A program made the translations under genes and the position numbers. From NCBI GenBank assembly GCA_051418075.1, contig JBPRGG010000114.1, positions 1-64,000 of the forward strand: DNA of 64,000 nt. Direction: 5' to 3'. Within the stretch, counting starts at the first letter, position 1. Every line of letters starts with the position of its first letter. The notes under the pieces were generated by a model that did no database searches, was not told the origin of the DNA, and worked only from the letters and a program-made list of their open reading frames with translations. Below are positions 46,901 through 55,464 of the stretch, in pieces. The DNA is from JBPRGG01 sp051418075 (GTDB lineage: Bacteria > Bacteroidota > Bacteroidia > Cytophagales > Cyclobacteriaceae).

Positions 46901-48787
46901 GTAGTATCTGCGTTCGAAACAGATAAATTAATGGGTTGTTCTCCTCTGGAAATATCTTTTGCCAATTGGTCTGATGGCAATGATAATCCTGGCAGCGCCT
47001 GGTATTATCAAGAGGTTGGTACTGAAGAAATGATCCATTTCTCCAACGATGCTTTTCCCAGTCATACATTTGTCAATGAATCGAACGCCGAAAAAGTATA
47101 TGAAGTTTTTTATGTGGCTGAAAGTATGAAAGGCTGCATGGATACCTCATCGAAGAAAATAAAAGTTGCCCCGGGAGTCACTCCTTCCTTTAGTATTCAT
47201 CCTGGCGACCAGGGTTGTACACCATTGCCAGTTACTTTAAACAATAATAAATTAAGGGAAGGCGTAACCTATATCTGGTATTATGGGGATGGAGAACCGA
47301 ATGACACAACCCATATGGAGCCTGAATTAGATCATACATTTTTGAATAATTCAGTCAGCTCTCTTAAAACATATAATATTACCTTAACTGCTATAGATAA
47401 TGTTTCAGGATGTGAAAATAAGCTTTCCAAACCTGTTCGGGTTTATCCAATGATCAATGTGAATGTTTCTCCAGATCAATTGGATGGATGTGCTCCTTTA
47501 ACTGTGAATTTTGAAAATAATACAATTGGAGCAGAAGAGCATCAATGGTATTACAGGTTATCAGGTTCCTCCGAACGTTATGAGATTACCGTAGCCAAAG
47601 ATGTAAATTACGTTTTGAATAATAAGGGAACAGGTGATTTGCAATATGAGGTTGTTTATGAAGCCAGAAATAAATATGGATGCATTGAACAGCACGTTTC
47701 TTCACATACCGTTTATCCTGAACTGAAGGCGAGCTTTACGGTAAATCCTCAAAAGCAAGTACTGCCTAACTCTTCTGTTTCGATTTACAATGCAACTAAT
47801 AAAGGCGATTGGGATTATTCCTGGGATTATGGTGATGGAAAGGGATATTGCATTGAAACCGATCCGGCTAAATATACTTATGAAACTTATGGTGCTTATG
47901 AAATAAAACTTGTGGTATCGCATGGTCCTTGTGTAAGTGAACATGTTCGAACCGTTGTGATTGAGCCTGTTTTACCTGAAGTAGACTTTGATTGTGATCC
48001 AAAGAAAGGTTGCAGGCCTCTAACGGTTCATTTTGAAAACTTATCTACCTATGCCGATTCGGAAACTTATTTTTGGGACTTTGGAGATAACCAGGGATTT
48101 TCTACAGCCAAAGACCCAACTTATACCTTTAATGAAGCAGGCACCTATACTGTAACCCTTGAAGCCAGTAATAAGCTTGGCACCAAGGTAAAAAAAGAGA
48201 AGAAATATTTAATTGAAGTGTATGATATACCATATGCCAAATTCAGAGTGAATCCGGCACCACCCAAACAAGTTTATACACCTGATCCGGTATATTTTAC
48301 CAACTATAGTTTCGGGGCTGACCTGTATAACTGGCAATTTGGAGACGGACAAACTTCTGATGAATATGAGCCGCAGCATGTATATGAACAAGCCGGATTT
48401 TATGACATAATTCTGCAGGTTTCCAGTGAGCAGGGGTGCTCTAATGCAGATACGCTCCAATCCGCAGTAGAGGTAATTGAAGGAGGAACCATCAGTTTGC
48501 CCAATGTATTTACTCCCAGTCTGGATGGTCCTTCCGGGGGGAATAGTCAATACAACAATTCCAATGATGTTTTTATTCCAAAAATAGAAGGAGTTGTGGA
48601 GTTTAATATGCAAATTTTTAATCGCTGGGGTGAACTCATCTTTGAAAGTAAAAGTAAGGATATTGGTTGGGATGGCTATTACAAAGGCGTGTTATGTGCC
48701 CAGGATGTGTATATCTACAAGTTGCAATTGAAATATGCTGATGGGGAAAGGTCGGTAAAAGTAGGAGATGTGACATTGCTAAGATAA
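43982..48787 (+). CDS. Giant PKD-repeat surface protein with T9SS type B sorting domain
   Basis: 1601 residues from the ATG at 43982, which begins a signal peptide (MIIKRTILFFLFTIILHPSLRGA); a longer frame starts at 43925 but lacks a better leader. About 13-15 PKD/Ig-like units follow. Many open with the motif GC-x-PL-x-V-x-F-x-N-x-S (EGCSPLTTELTNTS, DGCAPLTVNFENNT, KGCRPLTVHFENLS) and several have the PKD core YxWDFGDG. The last 95 residues are the gliding-associated/type B T9SS signal (LPNVFTPSLDG, FNMQIFNRWGELIFES, AQDVYIYKLQLKYADG). It is exported and displayed at the surface; adhesion, gliding or matrix roles are possible. A PorP/SprF gene follows 12 nt later. Confidence 0.92.
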   Translation: MIIKRTILFFLFTIILHPSLRGACPTLNKGSFIKNAAGCASLDVVFQVKYGNLDPTETNMRIVIDWGDGSPTIELELSDSDDLTDPKYFEKELIHTYPANMGICEYEIETYIINSSCFTAQESHQSQTVIVWDTDELMEISPSLFQVCQGTAASLRFTDAGDWNCFTPAQTGRPNDEFRTLQWIYGLNIANSIEGVTVDDGVGMVSTFPLTDLPYDTDVHGSQSFEVFVPATKPNGNPHNIGDRYIVELRNWNQCNPYDDTTTAFVPNRMIPDPGEWAPVVKTAIIEIVDAPDPSFRVRNSAGVETNNFCIDDQLFLQPNQAGLTYTWEFFDASNNLLHTHTGSNPNYAFSSGGQKRIKLTVAPSGIVGSCLASSEKIINIFPVAQAKIGVADINGNTIQPEFCQDGSNSYTHTVRFTDETLGWDANTEGEWIFYDHTGSEIKREVASGPPSYFEQDYIDPGIYKVKLTIWDKTVPGCTSEDEVSLVVYRIPQPDFTYLASCANPKVTFTDQSILSTINGDAINLWEWDFSYDGIHFNMDRSSASPDPFDYDLSGVGDHQVALRVTTAKGSCSQMITKTVKIKPNPIPSFTTAPVEGCSPLTTELTNTSLGSQPSGVTISGFEWLIDQGSGFVSDITLDPADPAYTDIYQKIFINNTNQTKTFQVKLRATSTDGCVVESAPQSVKIFPQIGLDIINDYNVLGDNCSPVPVNFTGSVLDPMVVPEKYSWKVEELNNVLSQAVNPGTDPNFSYTFNNISGSAKSYKVTLEVEKTGYCFAPKFVNVFINPIPSSAFDIIKTEEGCNHISYHIEAQQKNLKYEWEVNGATYATDQFNISFNRPESNQADLKYDVKLKTIDTHTNCESVVSVKELVVPRKESMNVVLDLAGAKEGCAPFTASFSNTSTNFPTGTSFDLQISKDGKPWQVSEPITGNTTDQFQVAFDSSGVYQIVLSAVSPSGCNFVSTPSQVVTVYPEVVSAFETDKLMGCSPLEISFANWSDGNDNPGSAWYYQEVGTEEMIHFSNDAFPSHTFVNESNAEKVYEVFYVAESMKGCMDTSSKKIKVAPGVTPSFSIHPGDQGCTPLPVTLNNNKLREGVTYIWYYGDGEPNDTTHMEPELDHTFLNNSVSSLKTYNITLTAIDNVSGCENKLSKPVRVYPMINVNVSPDQLDGCAPLTVNFENNTIGAEEHQWYYRLSGSSERYEITVAKDVNYVLNNKGTGDLQYEVVYEARNKYGCIEQHVSSHTVYPELKASFTVNPQKQVLPNSSVSIYNATNKGDWDYSWDYGDGKGYCIETDPAKYTYETYGAYEIKLVVSHGPCVSEHVRTVVIEPVLPEVDFDCDPKKGCRPLTVHFENLSTYADSETYFWDFGDNQGFSTAKDPTYTFNEAGTYTVTLEASNKLGTKVKKEKKYLIEVYDIPYAKFRVNPAPPKQVYTPDPVYFTNYSFGADLYNWQFGDGQTSDEYEPQHVYEQAGFYDIILQVSSEQGCSNADTLQSAVEVIEGGTISLPNVFTPSLDGPSGGNSQYNNSNDVFIPKIEGVVEFNMQIFNRWGELIFESKSKDIGWDGYYKGVLCAQDVYIYKLQLKYADGERSVKVGDVTLLR

Positions 48788-48799
48788 AAAACAACCTTT

Positions 48800-49816
48800 A
48801 TGAGAAAAATTTTACTAATAATATTTATCGTCTCGTTTTCATTTTCAGTATTTGGACAGGATCCTCATTACTCGCAATATTATGCTGCTCCGTTGTATTT
48901 AAATCCAGCCTTTGCCGGAACCAGCGAAGGACATCGGTTTGTGATTAATCATAGAAATCAATGGCCTTCTATTCCTCAGGCTTTCAGTACCTTTTCATTT
49001 TCATATGATTATAGCATACCTAAGTTAAGAAGTGGCTTTGGCTTTTTAGCCACAACCGATAAGGCCGGAACAGGAGGATTAAGATCTACCACACTGGGAT
49101 TTTTGTACGCATACAAGGTTCAGTTAGGTAAATGGGTACTTTCTCCAGCTATTAATTTTGCTTTTGGCACAAGAGATCTTGATTTTAACAAATTGGTATT
49201 TGGTGACCAACTGTTTTCCAAAGGTCCCACCAATGATGATGCCATGGGAAAATTTGAAGATTTTAAATTTTTCGATTTCAATGCAGGTTTGTTGTTTTAT
49301 AATGAAACAGTCTGGTTAGGAGCCTCTATTCATCACCTGAATGAACCCAATCAATCCCTACTGGGGGAAGTAAGCGTATTGCCCCGTAAGAGATCCATAC
49401 ATGGAGGTGTTAAAATCCCACTTTATAGGGGGCCGTTCAAAAAAGACCGAACTTCCAGCATAGCACCATCTTTTGTATATCGGAGCCAGGGAAGTTTTGA
49501 TCAATTTGATCTGGGTTTGTACTACCTTTATTTTCCGGTAATGGCTGGTGTTTGGTACCGGGGAATACCTGTTCAGCAATCTGTGGCTGATAACGTCAGC
49601 CATGATGCAGTTACCGTAATATTTGGTTTGAAAATCCAGACTTTCGAGGTAGGATACAGCTATGATCTGACCATTTCCTCCCTGGGAACCAGTGCCGGAG
49701 GAGCCCATGAGATCTCATTAAAGTATGAATTCATTACTAAAGGACATTTTAAACGGCCTAAACCTGACAAGTTCATTCCATGTCCGGTGTTTTATGATAA
49801 AGGTTTGAAACATTAA
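48800..49816 (+). CDS. PorP/SprF-family type IX secretion membrane protein (second copy)
   Basis: 338 residues with a signal peptide ending SVFGQ and the family opening DPHYSQYYAAPLYLNPAFAG. The rest is a beta-barrel-like sequence with alternating hydrophobic strands, ending in a family-typical GAHEISLKYEF. It directly follows a giant type-B-sorted PKD protein, so it most likely handles attachment or export of that protein, parallel to the pair at 15472-20518. Confidence 0.93.
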   Translation: MRKILLIIFIVSFSFSVFGQDPHYSQYYAAPLYLNPAFAGTSEGHRFVINHRNQWPSIPQAFSTFSFSYDYSIPKLRSGFGFLATTDKAGTGGLRSTTLGFLYAYKVQLGKWVLSPAINFAFGTRDLDFNKLVFGDQLFSKGPTNDDAMGKFEDFKFFDFNAGLLFYNETVWLGASIHHLNEPNQSLLGEVSVLPRKRSIHGGVKIPLYRGPFKKDRTSSIAPSFVYRSQGSFDQFDLGLYYLYFPVMAGVWYRGIPVQQSVADNVSHDAVTVIFGLKIQTFEVGYSYDLTISSLGTSAGGAHEISLKYEFITKGHFKRPKPDKFIPCPVFYDKGLKH

Positions 49817-49852
49817 GAATATTTTTAATCCACTTTTTCCACTGTAATATTT

Positions 49853-49883
49853 TTTGGCATCTTTTGTTAAAACACTAACTTTG
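49853..49883 (+). promoter_or_regulatory. Consensus promoter of the cca gene
   Basis: TTTG (49853-49856), exactly 19 nt, then TAACTTTG (49876-49883): a complete match to the Bacteroidota promoter. Start near 49890 gives a leader of about 45 nt. Confidence 0.7.
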
Positions 49884-49902
49884 CAGGAAATTTTAACGTT
49901 TG

Positions 49903-49927
49903 GTCTCAAATTATTTTGAGGCTTTTT
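49903..49927 (+). terminator. Terminator-like hairpin in the cca leader
   Basis: CTCAAA and TTTGAG around a TTAT loop, extended by a G-U and a G-C pair, followed by TTTTT. It lies between the cca promoter and the start codon, so it is either an attenuator or a late terminator for the upstream PorP operon. Confidence 0.5.
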
Positions 49928-49933
49928 CATTTT

Positions 49934-51355
49934 ATGATATTTAAGCAGGTTTTATCAGAAAACAGGATATTTGATCTGATCCATACAGCGGCGGAAGAGT
50001 TGGGTTTTCCTGCTTATGTGATTGGGGGTTATGTCAGGGATCTCATCCTGAAAAGACCTTCCAAAGATATAGATGTAGTTTGTGTGGGAAGCGGAATCCA
50101 ACTGGCTCAAAAGGTGGTGGATAAGTTTGATTATGATGCCAAAATTTCAATATTTAAAAATTTTGGTACAGCCATGGTGAAACTGAATGATTGGGAAGTT
50201 GAGTTTGTGGGAGCACGTAAGGAATCCTATAACCGCAATTCCCGAAAACCGGTGGTAGAAAATGGTTCCCTGGAAGATGATCAGAAGCGCCGGGATTTTA
50301 CCATCAATGCTTTAGCAATTGGATTGAATGAGGATGATTTTGGTCAATTACTTGATCCTTTTGAAGGTCTGAGAGATCTGAAAAAGAAAATGATCAGGAC
50401 ACCGCTTGATCCGGGCATTACATTTTCTGATGACCCGCTGCGTATGATGAGGGCTATCCGGTTTGCCACCCAACTACAATTTGATATTGCTCCAGATACA
50501 TTTGAAGCCATCAACCAGCATGTTGAGAGGATTGAAATTGTTTCAGCAGAACGGATTACGGATGAACTGAATAAGATTATTCTTTCTCCTACACCATCTT
50601 ACGGTTTTAAGCTGTTATTTCATTCCGGGCTGCTGGAACGTATTTTTCCTGAGATGACTGCCTTGCAGGGGGTGGAGACCATAGACAGTAAATCTCATAA
50701 AGATAACTTCTACCACACTCTGAAAGTGCTTGACAATGTCTCCCAGGTTTCCGGTGACCTTTGGTTAAGATGGGCCGCCATTTTACATGATATTGCCAAG
50801 CCCGTTACCAAACGATTCGATCCTAAAAGTGGATGGACCTTTCATGGTCATGAAGATCGCGGCGCTAAAATGGTACCTTATATTTTTCGCAAATTAAAAT
50901 TGCCTCTCAATGATAAAATGAAAAAGGTGCAAAAACTGGTGAAGTTGCACTTAAGGCCTATTTCCCTGGTCAATGATAATATCACCGATACCGCAGTCAG
51001 AAGGTTAATCTACGAAGCAGGAGACAACCTGGAGGACCTGATGGCCTTGTGTAGAGCAGATATTACTTCCAAGGATCAAAGCAGGGTCAGGAAATACCTT
51101 AAGAATTTCGAAAAAGTGGAAAAAAAATTTCAGGAGGTAGAACAAAAAGACAGGGTGAGAAATTTTCAACCACCTATTACCGGTGATGTCATTATTAAAA
51201 CATTTGATATTGAGCCTTCTAAAGTAATAGGAGAGATCAAAGATGGTATAAAGGAAGCTATTCTAGAAGGAAAAATCAGCAATAATTATGAATCAGCGTT
51301 TCACTATATGCTGAAATTAGGAAAAGAAAAAGGATTATACGGAAAACAGGTATAA
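49934..51355 (+). CDS. CCA-adding tRNA nucleotidyltransferase with HD domain
   Basis: 473 residues from the ATG at 49934 (a TTG six codons earlier is less likely). The polymerase-beta-like head has GGYVRDLILKRPSKDIDVVCVG and RRDFTINALAIGL, followed by the RNA-binding region (DPLRMMRAIRFATQL). A central HD domain (NFYHTLKVLDNV, WAAILHDIAKP) could give phosphatase or phosphodiesterase activity. It repairs or adds the 3' CCA of tRNAs. Bacteroidota usually have one such enzyme. Preceded by a consensus promoter and a leader hairpin. Confidence 0.93.
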   Translation: MIFKQVLSENRIFDLIHTAAEELGFPAYVIGGYVRDLILKRPSKDIDVVCVGSGIQLAQKVVDKFDYDAKISIFKNFGTAMVKLNDWEVEFVGARKESYNRNSRKPVVENGSLEDDQKRRDFTINALAIGLNEDDFGQLLDPFEGLRDLKKKMIRTPLDPGITFSDDPLRMMRAIRFATQLQFDIAPDTFEAINQHVERIEIVSAERITDELNKIILSPTPSYGFKLLFHSGLLERIFPEMTALQGVETIDSKSHKDNFYHTLKVLDNVSQVSGDLWLRWAAILHDIAKPVTKRFDPKSGWTFHGHEDRGAKMVPYIFRKLKLPLNDKMKKVQKLVKLHLRPISLVNDNITDTAVRRLIYEAGDNLEDLMALCRADITSKDQSRVRKYLKNFEKVEKKFQEVEQKDRVRNFQPPITGDVIIKTFDIEPSKVIGEIKDGIKEAILEGKISNNYESAFHYMLKLGKEKGLYGKQV

Positions 51356-51403
51356 AATTTGTTGGTAAAAGATAATTGTAAATTTAAATTAATATTTAGG
51401 CAG

Positions 51404-52105
51404 ATGATAAGAATAAAGCATATTACCCTGACTTTTTTAATCCTGATCACATTGGGGGCAGGGTTGATTCAGGCTCAAAATGACAGAAATTCACCTGAGT
51501 TTCAACAACAGGCCAAAGTATATGCAAGGTCTATGAAATATAATGATTTTAATGTGGCCAAAAGTGCATTGTATAATTTAATTGCTATGCAACCACAGAA
51601 CGATTCATTATTGTTTTCACTGGCTTATATTTACTTTGATAACAGAAATTATATTTCCAGTGTATTAGCAGCCAAAGATTTATTGGCCTTGAATCCGGAC
51701 AATCTGGCAGCTCTGGAAATCAGCGCCATATCCTATGAGAATATTGGGGCTAAGCAAAAAGCCCTGGATGATTATGAATCTTTATATTTGAAAAATGAAA
51801 ATGTAAATACTTTGTACAAAATAGCCTTTTTACAGTATGAATTAAACAGGCACAAGGAAGCGAAAACTAATGCGGAAATTCTGTTGGATAAAGAGGCTGT
51901 AGCTGATCAAAAGCTTTATTTCAGTACCGGAGAAAATCAGCAACAGGAAATACCTATGATGGCATCTGTGTATAATTTATTGGGTTTAATTACTAAAGCT
52001 CAGGGTAATAAAACTGAAGCCAAGCAGCATTTTGAAAAAGCCATTGAGGTTGCTCCGGAATTTGAATTGGCTAAAAATAATCTGAATGAGCTTGATAGCA
52101 ACTGA
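51404..52105 (+). CDS. Exported TPR-repeat protein
   Basis: 233 residues from the ATG at 51404, which opens a signal peptide ending GLIQAQ; the frame extends upstream without a leader. Four or five TPR-like helical repeats follow, the clearest being the last (YNLLGLITKAQGNKTEAKQHFEKAIEVAPEFELA). It lies 48 nt after the cca gene and may share its transcript. Partner unknown. Confidence 0.78.
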   Translation: MIRIKHITLTFLILITLGAGLIQAQNDRNSPEFQQQAKVYARSMKYNDFNVAKSALYNLIAMQPQNDSLLFSLAYIYFDNRNYISSVLAAKDLLALNPDNLAALEISAISYENIGAKQKALDDYESLYLKNENVNTLYKIAFLQYELNRHKEAKTNAEILLDKEAVADQKLYFSTGENQQQEIPMMASVYNLLGLITKAQGNKTEAKQHFEKAIEVAPEFELAKNNLNELDSN

Positions 52106-52134
52106 TAGATAATACCATCTTACAGGTTTGTGCC

Positions 52135-52177
52135 AAAGGCTGCGGTGTTAGAAGATTCTTACATTGCAGCCTTTTTT
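52135..52177 (+). terminator. Rho-independent terminator before the sigma factor operon
   Basis: AAAGGCTGC (52135-52143) pairs with GCAGCCTTT (52166-52174), followed by more T; an inner stem (TGTTAGAA against TTCTTACA, one mismatch) lengthens it. Confidence 0.8.
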
Positions 52178-52234
52178 ATTTATTTATTCAAATAATATGC
52201 AACTCTTGGAAAAGTCAGTTGTCTTTAGAACAGA

Positions 52235-52810
52235 ATGATTAAGAATTTGGAAGCATTACAAAAAAACATTCACCAGGATTTAATTGAGGCGTGTATAGCA
52301 GGTAGCCGTGAGGCTCAATATCAGTTATACAAAAGTTATGCCAAGGCCATGTATAATATATGCTATCGTATAGTGAATGATTTTGATGAAGCTGAAGATG
52401 TTTTACAGGATGCTTTTATACAAGCATTTAATAATTTGCCTTCTTTTAAATCCACCGGATCATTTGGGTCCTGGTTGAAAAGAATTGTTGTAAATACGGC
52501 ATTAAACCACTTAAAAAAGAAAAGCAGGTTTATGCTGGTGGATGAATTCGATGAAAATATCCCGGCTGATCAGGATAATTCCCTTTCAGATCAACAGGCG
52601 GTATTAAATGTGGAGAAAATAAAAAAAGCCATTCAAAAGCTACCAGATGGTTTTCGGATTGTGTTTTCTCTTTATTTGTTGGAGGGTTATGATCATGGAG
52701 AAATCGGCCAGATCCTGAATATATCTGTTTCAACTTCAAAATCACAATATTTAAGAGCCAAGAAAAAATTAAAAGAAATTTTAAAGGAGGAATTCTTTTA
52801 TGAAAACTGA
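52235..52810 (+). CDS. ECF-type RNA polymerase sigma factor
   Basis: 191 residues. Region 2 (about 20-90) shows AQYQLYKSYAKAMYNICYRIV and DEAEDVLQDAFIQAFNNL. Region 4 (about 125-185) has LPDGFRIVFSLYLLEGYDHGEIGQILNISVSTSKSQ, the promoter -35-type recognition helix-turn-helix. It overlaps the following gene by 11 bases; that gene has the short cytoplasmic segment plus single membrane helix of an anti-sigma factor. This is a standard sigma/anti-sigma pair responding to an envelope signal. Confidence 0.93.
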   Translation: MIKNLEALQKNIHQDLIEACIAGSREAQYQLYKSYAKAMYNICYRIVNDFDEAEDVLQDAFIQAFNNLPSFKSTGSFGSWLKRIVVNTALNHLKKKSRFMLVDEFDENIPADQDNSLSDQQAVLNVEKIKKAIQKLPDGFRIVFSLYLLEGYDHGEIGQILNISVSTSKSQYLRAKKKLKEILKEEFFYEN

Positions 52811-53351
52811 TAAAGATAATTTAGAAGATTTTATTCAGCAGCACCGTGGATTGCTTGATCATGATTTTCCCCAGGATAAGGTCTGGCAAAAAATAGATCA
52901 AAAAATCAAGCCTGTTTCAAAATCGAAAAGATTTGATATAAACCTGCTTTGGAAAGCTGCTGCTATTCTTTTTTTAGTCACTACATTGATTTTATGGCAG
53001 CAGAACAGCCAGGATTCTTTGAATAGCCAGGAAATTGCGGTAGCGATCAATCCTGAATTCAGTCAAATAGAATCCTTTTATTTTAGTCTGATAGAAGAAA
53101 AGAAAGAGGAAATTCAAGGTATGGAGCTGGATATTAGTGATCAAATGAAAGCAGAGTTTTTTGGAGAACTTAACAGCCTGGATTCTGCTTACCAGCACTT
53201 GAAAATCCAGCTGGAGAATACAAAAAATGAAAAACTGGTAGATGAAATGATTGAAAATATGCAACTGCGCATAGAAATTCTTAATCGTCAATTAAATATT
53301 TTAGAAAGTATACAAAACATTAAACAAAATGAAAACCAATATCATATATAG
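52800..53351 (+). CDS. Probable membrane-bound anti-sigma factor
   Basis: 183 residues. A cytoplasmic N-terminus of about 48 residues with the pattern PQDKVWQKIDQKIKP, a single membrane helix at about 51-67 (AAAILFLVTTLILWQQ), then a periplasmic helical domain rich in Glu/Lys/Gln, probably coiled coil. Position, overlap with the sigma gene and topology argue for an anti-sigma factor; no zinc-binding motif is seen. It also overlaps the next gene by 23 bases. Confidence 0.75.
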   Translation: MKTDKDNLEDFIQQHRGLLDHDFPQDKVWQKIDQKIKPVSKSKRFDINLLWKAAAILFLVTTLILWQQNSQDSLNSQEIAVAINPEFSQIESFYFSLIEEKKEEIQGMELDISDQMKAEFFGELNSLDSAYQHLKIQLENTKNEKLVDEMIENMQLRIEILNRQLNILESIQNIKQNENQYHI

Positions 53352-54396
53352 TTTTATTGCATTGCTGTTGTTAAATACTGCTGTTTTAAAAGCAGATGTT
53401 TTGCAGGAAAGGCAGAAGGAAATATCCCGATCCTACCAGGTAAATAAAAACACCCGTTTATCCATTAATAATAAATTTGGGAAAGTGCATATTAATGTTT
53501 GGGATAAGAACCAAATAGATATGAAGGTCACTGTTGTAGTGGAACGAAGATCTGAGGCGGAAGCGCAAAGGATACTTGAACAGATAGAAATTAAGATCGA
53601 TGATGATAATGCAGGTGATCAGATTGAATACAGGACCGAGGTAGGAAAAATCAATAACTCCAAAGGAGAATCATTCGAAATTAATTATGAAGTGAGTATG
53701 CCGGCAGGAAATCCGCTGGAAGTCAAAAATTCTTTTGGAGATTTTTACCTGGATAACTTTAAAGGACCTGCGGAATTGGATATATCCTACGGAAATATGA
53801 AAGTGGATAATCTGGATGGGCCTTCAGAAGTAAAATTATCTTTTGGTAAAGGCTTAAGCAGTATAGCACATATGAGGATGGGCGAAGTGACAGTTAAATA
53901 TTCCGACCTAAGCCTGGGAAGTATTGATGATGGTGAGATTGATAATCAATTTGGTAATATTAAAATATCAAAAGCAGGGAATATTGAGTTGGATAGTAAA
54001 TATGGCGATATAGAAATAGGTGAAATTGATAATCTGGAAGGAGATATAGGATATTCAGGGTTCATGATTGTGCAGCTTAATCAATCAGCCCTGATTGATG
54101 CGGCTTATGGTAAAAATATGTCTATAAATAATGTGGCACCGGGATTTCAAAGATTAGAAATTGAAACTAAATTTAGTGGATTTGATGTCTATTTTGCCCC
54201 GGGAGTAAATGCTAGCCTGGAGGCCAGCCTTGAGTTTGGAAATCTTAAATATGAAGAAAGCCTGATTAAAATGCAGCATATTGATAAAAATTCTACTTCC
54301 AGTGAATATCGTGGCCAGATTGGCACAGGCACAAATTTATCCACTGTGATTATCGATTCAAGTTATGGAAATGTTAGGCTGGCCAGTATAAAATAA
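53329..54396 (+). CDS. Exported DUF4097-like beta-repeat protein
   Basis: 355 residues with a signal peptide ending LKA (about 22). After an N-terminal strand region (RSYQVNKNTRLSINNKFGKVHI), the protein has short beta-strand repeats with the pattern SFGDFYLDN, SYGNMKVDN, QFGNIKIS, KYGDIEIG, EFGNLKY and SYGNVRL, typical of DUF4097/DUF2807-like right-handed beta structures. It is the third gene of the sigma/anti-sigma operon, overlapping the anti-sigma gene, so it may be the sensed or regulated envelope component. Exact role unknown. Confidence 0.8.
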   Translation: MKTNIIYSFIALLLLNTAVLKADVLQERQKEISRSYQVNKNTRLSINNKFGKVHINVWDKNQIDMKVTVVVERRSEAEAQRILEQIEIKIDDDNAGDQIEYRTEVGKINNSKGESFEINYEVSMPAGNPLEVKNSFGDFYLDNFKGPAELDISYGNMKVDNLDGPSEVKLSFGKGLSSIAHMRMGEVTVKYSDLSLGSIDDGEIDNQFGNIKISKAGNIELDSKYGDIEIGEIDNLEGDIGYSGFMIVQLNQSALIDAAYGKNMSINNVAPGFQRLEIETKFSGFDVYFAPGVNASLEASLEFGNLKYEESLIKMQHIDKNSTSSEYRGQIGTGTNLSTVIIDSSYGNVRLASIK

Positions 54397-54416
54397 CACA
54401 ACAGCGCCAAGTAAAA

Positions 54417-54443
54417 GAGGGGACTGCTCACGGTCCCTTTCTT
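54417..54443. terminator. Terminator between convergent operons
   Basis: GAGGGGAC and GTCCCTTT pair (8 bp with two G-U) around an 8-nt loop, flanked by A and T runs, between the DUF4097-like gene and ftsE. Confidence 0.65.
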
Positions 54444-54466
54444 GTTTTAAAGGGTGTCGTCTTAAA

Positions 54467-55177
54467 TTAATAATAATCGCTTAACTTGAAGTTTTCCTTT
54501 TTTGAATCCAGGACACCTGCTTCCTCACATTTTAATATACGTGCAGGGTGTCCTTTCACCAGGTTATGGTTATGGGTAGCCATCAGGATGGTCGTCCCAC
54601 TATTATTAATTTCCAGGAACAATTGGAAAATGCCCTCTGAAACATCTGGGTCAAGATTGCCGGTAGGTTCATCGGCTATCAAGAGGCTGGGTTCATTTAA
54701 TAAAGCCCTGGCAATCACTACCCGCTGTTGTTCACCTCCGGAAAGTTGATGAGGCCACTTATTGCCGGCTGAACCTAAGCCCACCCGCATCAAAACTTCG
54801 GCCAGCCTGGTCTTGATTTTGGATTTGTCTTTCCAACCGGTAGCTTTCAATACAAAAGTAAGATTGTCTGCAACTGTTCGGTCATAGAAAAGTTGAAAAT
54901 CCTGAAAGATGATACCCAACTTTCTTCTAAGGAAGGGCACATCAGTTTTCTTTATTCCTTTGATGTCATAGCCTGCCACCTGGATATCTCCCAGCCTTAA
55001 TGGGAGATCTGCATAAAGGGTTTTTAATAATGAAGATTTCCCACTTCCGGTACGGCCTATTAAAAAAACAAATTCCCCTTTTTCTATTTCAAAGTTGACT
55101 TTTTCCAGTACTGCATTAGATTCATGAAAAATACAGGCATCTTTTACGCTTACTACCAGATCAGAAGTTGAGGACAT
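54467..55177 (-). CDS. ftsE: Cell division ATP-binding protein FtsE
   Basis: 236 residues, a complete ABC ATPase. Walker A GRTGSGKSS at 41-49, Q-loop FQDFQLFYDRTVADNL, signature LSGGEQQRV, Walker B LLIADEPTGNLD and H-loop ATHNH. The YDRTVADNL stretch and length match FtsE, which pairs with the permease-like FtsX to control peptidoglycan hydrolases at the septum. ftsX is not adjacent. It follows a small gene by three bases. A LolD/MacB-type ATPase is the main alternative. Confidence 0.85.
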   Translation of the reverse strand: MSSTSDLVVSVKDACIFHESNAVLEKVNFEIEKGEFVFLIGRTGSGKSSLLKTLYADLPLRLGDIQVAGYDIKGIKKTDVPFLRRKLGIIFQDFQLFYDRTVADNLTFVLKATGWKDKSKIKTRLAEVLMRVGLGSAGNKWPHQLSGGEQQRVVIARALLNEPSLLIADEPTGNLDPDVSEGIFQLFLEINNSGTTILMATHNHNLVKGHPARILKCEEAGVLDSKKENFKLSDYY

Positions 55178-55180
55178 AAC

Positions 55181-55408
55181 TTAAATATCTAATTTTTGAA
55201 GTTTGCCATAAGGCAACCCGTTAATTACATGCTGTAGGGATTCTTCTTTGCCATCAAGTCCGAATTTTTCCAACTTTTTTAAGGGTCTGTCGGCTCTAAA
55301 ATAAGCAATCAAAATGAAATTTTCATCTCTTAGCTGAATATAGTCAGGAATTTTGGCTTTCCCTTTAACTTTAATAATATACATCAAACCGTTCTTTTTT
55401 GCTTCCAT
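55181..55408 (-). CDS. Small hypothetical protein upstream of ftsE
   Basis: 75 residues from the ATG at 55408; a longer frame from 55483 would run into the SRP RNA gene, so the inner start is preferred. The sequence (MEAKKNGLMYIIKVKGKAK..., then DYIQLRDENFILIAYFRAD) suggests a small alpha/beta cytoplasmic protein. It lies three bases before ftsE and is surely co-transcribed with it. Family not recognised. Confidence 0.65.
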   Translation of the reverse strand: MEAKKNGLMYIIKVKGKAKIPDYIQLRDENFILIAYFRADRPLKKLEKFGLDGKEESLQHVINGLPYGKLQKLDI

Positions 55409-55464
55409 TAACAAATATACAGGAAGAATAGTTACGAAAAGATTTTCAGGAAAGTTTAAAAATA

